Shown here: one piece after another, positions 14,320 through 18,145 of the stretch
Numbering within the stretch: the stretch's first letter is position 1
Layout of the letters: each line of letters opens with the position of its first letter
From: Treponema sp.
Lineage (GTDB): Bacteria; Spirochaetota; Spirochaetia; Treponematales; Treponemataceae
NCBI GenBank assembly: GCA_024691265.1
Contig: JAILNT010000411.1
Coordinates: 1 to 18,145 of the forward strand
Direction: 5' to 3'
Length of the DNA stretch: 18,145 nt
Position numbers and translations under genes: made by a program
The notes under the pieces: model-generated
Seen by the model: the letters and a program-made list of their open reading frames with translations, nothing else
Database searches by the model: none
What the model was told of the DNA's origin: nothing

Positions 14320-14902
14320 AAAAACTCCTTAGCTTTTCCTTCAATATCTTCTTTGCTCTAAAAATATGCGATTTTATAGTGTTTAAGGTAAAACCTGTTA
14401 TGTCGCTTATTTGTTGTTGGGACATATCATGGAAAAAGAATAAATCTAGACAAATTGCATATTTTTCATCTATTTCTTTTAAGGCTTCATGCAAAGCCTC
14501 TATCGTTGCAGTTTTTAGTGCTTTTTCTTCTGGTGTTAGAGAGCTGTCTTCTAAAATTGTTTCATCTTGCAGATTTATGTAAGTTTTTTTTCTGTTTACA
14601 GAATTTATTGCAATATTGTAAGCAACTCTTGTTATCCAGGTGTAAAAAGAACTTTCGCCTTTGAATGTATTTAATTTTTCAAAGACTTTTAAAAATACTT
14701 CTTGTGTGAAATCTTCTATATCATCTTCGTTTTTAAAAAAGCCAAAAGCTATAGCTCTTATTTTCTTTTTATACAAACTTACAAGTTTTGAAAACGATTC
14801 ATTATTTCCATCTAGTGTAGATTTTATAAGTGCAAAATCTCTTTTTTGAGTTATTACACGTTCTATGTTTCTTAATGCTGATGGTATAATTGTTGTTTTC
14901 AT
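14312..14902 (-). CDS. ECF-type RNA polymerase sigma factor
   Basis: 196 aa. Region 2 (about 38-105) has the typical sequence DIEDFTQEVFLKVFEKLNTF followed by SSFYTWITRVAYNIAINSV; region 4 (about 135-193) has AICLDLFFFHDMSQQQISDITG and the recognition helix TLNTIKSHIFRAKKILKEKL. Regions 1 and 3 are missing, which defines the ECF group. It directs transcription of a small regulon, often including its own operon. The first 25 residues before region 2 are less conserved. No clear Shine-Dalgarno precedes the ATG, and the upstream small membrane gene ends 11 nt before, so translational coupling is likely. T. pallidum is known to have an ECF factor of the RpoE class; whether this is its orthologue cannot be settled here. 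Confidence 0.93.
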   Translation of the reverse strand: MKTTIIPSALRNIERVITQKRDFALIKSTLDGNNESFSKLVSLYKKKIRAIAFGFFKNEDDIEDFTQEVFLKVFEKLNTFKGESSFYTWITRVAYNIAINSVNRKKTYINLQDETILEDSSLTPEEKALKTATIEALHEALKEIDEKYAICLDLFFFHDMSQQQISDITGFTLNTIKSHIFRAKKILKEKLRSFYE

Positions 14903-14913
14903 GCTTTTATTGT

Positions 14914-15273
14914 TTATTTGTAATCTTTGTCTTTGTTATGGAAGTCAGGATTAACTTTATAAAATATTAATAACCCTATCCCTATTACAAATGGAATTAA
15001 TCCTCCTAATAAAGGGTATGACACACCTTCTATGATAAGAAAAAGGCATGATAATATAAAGCCTATACAGATTAAAAGAAGTCCTGTTAATAATGAAAAT
15101 GTTTTTATGTCAAATTTATGAGGAGTATAGCAGCCTTTTTGTATCTGAAGCTTTATTTCGTGATGATGCCAGAGTAGATAAAAGAAAACTACAATACCAC
15201 CTATTACTATTCCTACTATAGGAATTACCGCTATAACAACTTGTGCTGCAGCGGACGTCATTGTGTAGTCCAT
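14914..15273 (-). CDS. Small membrane protein, DUF6249-like, in the sigma factor operon
   Basis: 119 aa with three membrane segments, about 9-34, 58-80 and 86-106, separated by a short charged loop (WHHHEIKLQIQKGCYTP) and ending in a Lys/Asp-rich tail. The pattern of a first helix, a charged segment ending in a KGxYxP-like motif, and two more helices resembles the small DUF6249-type membrane proteins often found beside ECF sigma genes; this is from memory and not certain. GGAGG lies 6 nt before the ATG at 15273. It is directly upstream of the sigma factor, so a role in sensing or relaying an envelope signal to the sigma/anti-sigma pair is possible but inferred. No catalytic motif is visible. 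Confidence 0.7.
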   Translation of the reverse strand: MDYTMTSAAAQVVIAVIPIVGIVIGGIVVFFYLLWHHHEIKLQIQKGCYTPHKFDIKTFSLLTGLLLICIGFILSCLFLIIEGVSYPLLGGLIPFVIGIGLLIFYKVNPDFHNKDKDYK

Positions 15274-15282
15274 TTGAAACCT

Positions 15283-15331
15283 CCACTTTCAAATTCATAT
15301 ATTTATGTAAATATAGACCATTTAAAAGTGG
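15283..15331. repeat. Nested inverted repeat in the leader of the sigma factor operon
   Basis: CCACTTTCAAAT (15283-15294) pairs with ATTTAAAAGTGG (15320-15331) over 12 positions with one mismatch. Inside lies a second palindrome, TATATTTA (15298-15305) and TAAATATA (15308-15315). The left arm shares two bases with the GGAGG ribosome site (15280-15284) of the small membrane gene. It could form an RNA hairpin limiting translation, or a binding site. It lies in the 69-nt gap after fliL. Confidence 0.4.
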
Positions 15332-15338
15332 ATTAGTT
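15314..15338 (-). promoter_or_regulatory. Possible ECF-type promoter of the sigma factor operon
   Basis: On the minus strand AACTA (15338-15334) and TCTA (15317-15314) are 16 nt apart, resembling the AAC...TCTA layout of RpoE-class promoters. No good sigma-70 match was found in the gap. If real, the sigma factor would control its own operon. The match is short and chance is a serious alternative. Confidence 0.25.
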
Positions 15339-15342
15339 GCAA

Positions 15343-15858
15343 TTAATTTAAAAATAAATATTCATTGAAGTATACAGATTCTAATTTTCCGAGTACAAGC
15401 TGATTGTTTATTTCTTCAAGAATATCTTCTTTTACTTTGTTTTCGCCTTTCTTCATAAGTTCGTCTTTTGAATGGGCTGCAAAGTAGGTAAGAATTATGC
15501 TTTTCATTTCTCTTGTTTTTTGAGAAAGCTCTTCATAAAAAGCTGTATCCTCTGAAGAATAGGGGAACCATGGTTCTATCACAATTACTGTTTCGTGATT
15601 GCGAGTTCCAGCTCTTAGTTCTCCTAATTCTGCGTAAGCGGATACGTTACCCTTGTTCTTGTTTTCTGATTGTACTTTTTCTAATGAAGGGTCTACCCTA
15701 CGTAGGTTTGCACCAGGAATAGCCTTTTTGCTTACAAATGCAACTGCTGTTCCAAATATTATGAACAAGACAATTGCTACTGCCATAAATGCTAATATTC
15801 TTGGAAGTATAGCATTTTCTGTTGTAGAACTTTTTCCTGTGTCATAGAAATTTCTCAT
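15343..15858 (-). CDS. FliL-family flagellar basal-body-associated protein
   Basis: 171 aa. One membrane segment at about 18-43 follows a short cytoplasmic N-terminus, and the C-terminal periplasmic domain (about 88-171) has the FliL pattern: acidic/aromatic strand VIVIEPWF, a helix with LSQKTREMKSIILTYFA, then KKGENKVKEDILEEINNQL and the final strand LGKLESVYFNEYLFLN. FliL proteins ring the stator units of the flagellar motor and support torque. This copy is beside hflX and an ECF sigma operon, not among flagellar genes, so it may be a second FliL-like paralogue; the main fliL in treponemes is in the large flagellar operon. GGAG lies 8 nt before its ATG and the hflX stop is only 2 nt upstream, so they are co-transcribed. 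Confidence 0.82.
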   Translation of the reverse strand: MRNFYDTGKSSTTENAILPRILAFMAVAIVLFIIFGTAVAFVSKKAIPGANLRRVDPSLEKVQSENKNKGNVSAYAELGELRAGTRNHETVIVIEPWFPYSSEDTAFYEELSQKTREMKSIILTYFAAHSKDELMKKGENKVKEDILEEINNQLVLGKLESVYFNEYLFLN

Positions 15859-15860
15859 TC

Positions 15861-17144
15861 TTATTTCTCCAAATAAGGTTCTAATAATGCAAGTGCTCTT
15901 TTAGCATTGTTTCCTGCATTCCCAATTCTCAATGATAAATGAACTCCGTCTTCAAGCCATTCTTCTTTTTCAATACAGCCATTTTGTCTTGCAAGATTTA
16001 GCATGTCTTGAGCTGTAGCTGGTATAATGTAGTCTTTTGGAGTACCTATAAGATATTCTATAAGATAATCCACAAGGTCTTGAAGTCCATTTTTAGTTTT
16101 CGTACTTATATATCTTGCATCTGGAAATGCTTTTTGGAGCCTTGCTTCATCAACTTCTGATATACTGACTTTGTCTATTTTGTTTAGAAGTATAAGATGA
16201 GGTTTATCTTTTGCACCTATTTCTTCTAAAACCTTTAGAACTGTTTCGTATTGCTTTTCTGCATCAATATCACTTGCATCTATGACTATAAGAAGTAAAT
16301 CTGCCATTTTTGCTTCTTCCAATGTAGATTTAAAAGCATCAACTAAAGAATGTGGAAGATTACTTATAAAGCCTACAGTATCTGTAAGAAGCAAGCTTCT
16401 GCCATTTTTTAATTCAAGTTTCCTTGTTGTTGGGTCAAGAGTTGCGAAAAGCTTGTTTTCAACAAGAACATCTGCGTTTGTAAGTGCATTTAAAAGACTT
16501 GATTTTCCAGCGTTTGTGTATCCCACAAGAGCACAAGAAGGTTCTTTTAATCTTTCTCTCTTTTTTCTTTGTGTTGCTCTTTCTTTTACAACTTTTGCAA
16601 GTTCTTTTTTTACCTGGTCAATTTTTGCTTCTATTTGACGGCGGTCAAGTTCAAGTTGTGTTTCTCCACTACCTTTAGAACCATAACTTCCTCCTCTTTG
16701 TCGGGCTAAATCGCCATACATGTGAGCAAGTCTTGGTAAAGAATAAATGTATTGGGCAAGTTGCACCTGAAGAACAGCTTCTTTTGTTCTAGCTCTGCTT
16801 GCGAATATACGTAAAATAACTTCTTGTCTGTCAAAGCAAGGTACTTCTGCAAGTTTTTCCCAGTTTCTTTGCTTTGTAGGGTCTATTTCAAAATCAAATA
16901 TTATACAATCAACATCTTTTGCTTTTGCAATAGTTGCGATTTCTCTTGCCTTTCCGCTTCCAATTCCGTATGCTGGTGTAGGTTCCATTCTGGATAAAAT
17001 AACAACATCTGCTATTTCCATATCAAGCGTATGGACTAAACCATGAAGTTCATACGGATATGCAATGTCTCCTTTGTTTTTAGGAGGCTTGCCTACGAGT
17101 AAACAGGTAACTGCTTTCTCATTTTCTTCTTGAAGTTCTATCAT
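15861..17144 (-). CDS. hflX: HflX, ribosome-associated GTPase
   Basis: 427 aa. HflX binds the 50S subunit and in other bacteria splits stalled or heat-damaged 70S ribosomes. The N-terminal domain shows YGIGSGKAREI (59-69) and FDFEIDPTKQRNWE; the linker has GSGETQLELDRR (158-169) and a charged helical hairpin. The GTPase domain has all G motifs: G1 GYTNAGKS (208-215), G2 FATLDPTTR (233-241), G3 DTVGF (255-259), G4 NKID (321-324) and G5-like ISTKTKNG (about 347-354), then a short C-terminal domain. Length is typical. No clear Shine-Dalgarno precedes the ATG at 17144. It heads the operon hflX-fliL-like and possibly the ECF set. Its start is only 27 bp from the divergent sensor gene. Confidence 0.95.
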   Translation of the reverse strand: MIELQEENEKAVTCLLVGKPPKNKGDIAYPYELHGLVHTLDMEIADVVILSRMEPTPAYGIGSGKAREIATIAKAKDVDCIIFDFEIDPTKQRNWEKLAEVPCFDRQEVILRIFASRARTKEAVLQVQLAQYIYSLPRLAHMYGDLARQRGGSYGSKGSGETQLELDRRQIEAKIDQVKKELAKVVKERATQRKKRERLKEPSCALVGYTNAGKSSLLNALTNADVLVENKLFATLDPTTRKLELKNGRSLLLTDTVGFISNLPHSLVDAFKSTLEEAKMADLLLIVIDASDIDAEKQYETVLKVLEEIGAKDKPHLILLNKIDKVSISEVDEARLQKAFPDARYISTKTKNGLQDLVDYLIEYLIGTPKDYIIPATAQDMLNLARQNGCIEKEEWLEDGVHLSLRIGNAGNNAKRALALLEPYLEK

Positions 17145-17171
17145 TGTCTCTGATGTTACACATTTTTAAGA

Positions 17172-18145
17172 ATGTTGCCAATAATTATAGAACGTCTTTC
17201 TGCCGAAAACTATAAAGAAGAAGTTTTATCTGGAGTATATTCTGTGTCATCATTTTTTAAAGCAGCTGCAAGTTTATTATTAACTATTCTCATATTTACA
17301 GCATTTATGATGACCGCTTTTTCTTTTATTTTTTCAGAGGTTGAAGTGAGATTTTATCAGCCTGTTGTAGAAAGTAATATTGAAAAAAAAGTTAATACAA
17401 TAGCATCTTATTTTGATGAATATATTTCAAATGAAAAAGAAATGTTTTCTAACTATCTTGCAAATTCTTCTATTTCTTCTTATCTGGAAGCTCGTCCGAC
17501 AGAAGTCGAGCAGCAAATGAGAACAAAGGCTACAGGAGATTTATTTTCTCTTTCTAATGGCCTTTTAGGAATAAGACTTATAGATGCTAATAATCGATAT
17601 ATACATTTTAGTACATATAGTAAAGATTTGATTTCTAAAACTTCTGAAATACGTGAATATGCGAACTATTCAGATATAAAAGATGAACTTCCAATAGATA
17701 AAATATCAGTAAAAGCTGTTGATTCTAGTGTTATAGATTATAAAAACTCATTTTCTATTTTTTATGATACTCCTTCATTTTCTGATGATAAAAGAAATTT
17801 TTCCTATGATAATGGCAGAATAATTTTCTCTGTGCCTTTTTATGATGAAATGAGTCTTTATAGAGGCTTTTTTGTATTTTATGTAGATGCTGGTGATTTT
17901 ATAAGATTTCTTATGACAAAGAAAGAGATAAGTATTGATGAAAATGCTGTTCTCATTTCCTCTGATGATGAATATTCTCCTAAAGTTGGATTTTTATTTG
18001 GGTTACCATATTCTGCTTCTGAAGGCTTGAAAGAATTAAGACAAACTTTGCAAAATGCTGTTCTCGATAAATGGAATGTAAATACAAGTGCTTTTCAACC
18101 TTTGAATGCAGATAGTTCTGATAATTGGATTCTTTTTTCTGCAGA
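17172..18145 (+). CDS. Membrane sensor-like protein, 3' end outside window
   Basis: Open from ATG 17172 to the end of the window (324 complete codons). A cytoplasmic N-terminus of about 28 residues precedes one membrane segment (about 29-54, AASLLLTILIFTAFMMTAFSF). The rest seen is extracytoplasmic, with a helical stretch (about 58-125) and then alternating alpha/beta sequence including IRLIDANNRYIHFST (near 137-151), IIFSVPFYDE and FFVFYVDAGDF, which suggests a Cache- or PAS-like sensing domain. Proteins with this layout continue into a second membrane helix and a kinase, phosphatase, cyclase or chemoreceptor output domain, but that part is not in the window, so the output is unknown. No ribosome site is evident. 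It is divergent from hflX. Confidence 0.75.
   Translation, partial: MLPIIIERLSAENYKEEVLSGVYSVSSFFKAAASLLLTILIFTAFMMTAFSFIFSEVEVRFYQPVVESNIEKKVNTIASYFDEYISNEKEMFSNYLANSSISSYLEARPTEVEQQMRTKATGDLFSLSNGLLGIRLIDANNRYIHFSTYSKDLISKTSEIREYANYSDIKDELPIDKISVKAVDSSVIDYKNSFSIFYDTPSFSDDKRNFSYDNGRIIFSVPFYDEMSLYRGFFVFYVDAGDFIRFLMTKKEISIDENAVLISSDDEYSPKVGFLFGLPYSASEGLKELRQTLQNAVLDKWNVNTSAFQPLNADSSDNWILFSA

Overview
The window looks like chromosomal DNA from an AT-rich spirochaete, most likely a Treponema of the host-associated or gut/rumen type. This is inferred from gene content (a separate FliL-like protein, cheR-cheB, an LptC-LptA-LptB set with a lipoprotein-like LptC, RNase Y, an ECF sigma/anti-sigma pair) and the low GC content. 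No rRNA, tRNA, CRISPR array, insertion sequence or prophage gene is visible. The species cannot be named from the sequence alone.

Layout. 1-1937 (+): the 3' part of a secreted or outer-membrane beta-rich protein, then an ASKHA-fold protein related to corrinoid activators, closed by a bidirectional terminator at 1941-1981. 1989-3515 (-): RNase Y with its own sigma-70-type promoter. 3754-7577 (-): operon pyrG-lptC-lptA-lptB, combining CTP synthesis with an Lpt-type envelope lipid export set. 7751-9984 (+): cheR and cheB, the chemoreceptor methyltransferase and methylesterase, each with its own strong promoter. 9979-12043 (-): operon of a polyprenyl diphosphate synthase, a TPR protein and an RseC-like membrane protein. 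12190-13822 (+): rlmE (23S rRNA methyltransferase) and a LysM/M23 peptidase. 13828-17144 (-): hflX, a fliL-like gene, a small membrane protein, an ECF sigma factor and its zinc-finger anti-sigma factor. 17172-18145 (+): the 5' part of a membrane sensor-like protein cut by the window end.

Most of the window is ordinary housekeeping and envelope/motility content. Four things stand out. (1) The CTP synthase has Asp where class I glutaminase domains have the catalytic Cys, so it may depend on free ammonia. (2) The promoters read for cheR, cheB and the polyprenyl synthase place transcription starts about 0-6 nt before the start codons, implying leaderless or near-leaderless mRNAs, while other genes here have clear Shine-Dalgarno sites. 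(3) The cheR-cheB spacer can fold into a closed three-way junction with two inner hairpins just upstream of the cheB promoter. (4) The ASKHA corrinoid-activator relative lacks the usual ferredoxin domain and carries a short CxxCxxCxxC motif at its N-terminus.

Functional links: the lpt genes, polyprenyl synthase, M23 peptidase, RseC-like protein and ECF/anti-sigma pair all concern envelope building or envelope stress. cheR, cheB and the FliL-like protein concern motility.
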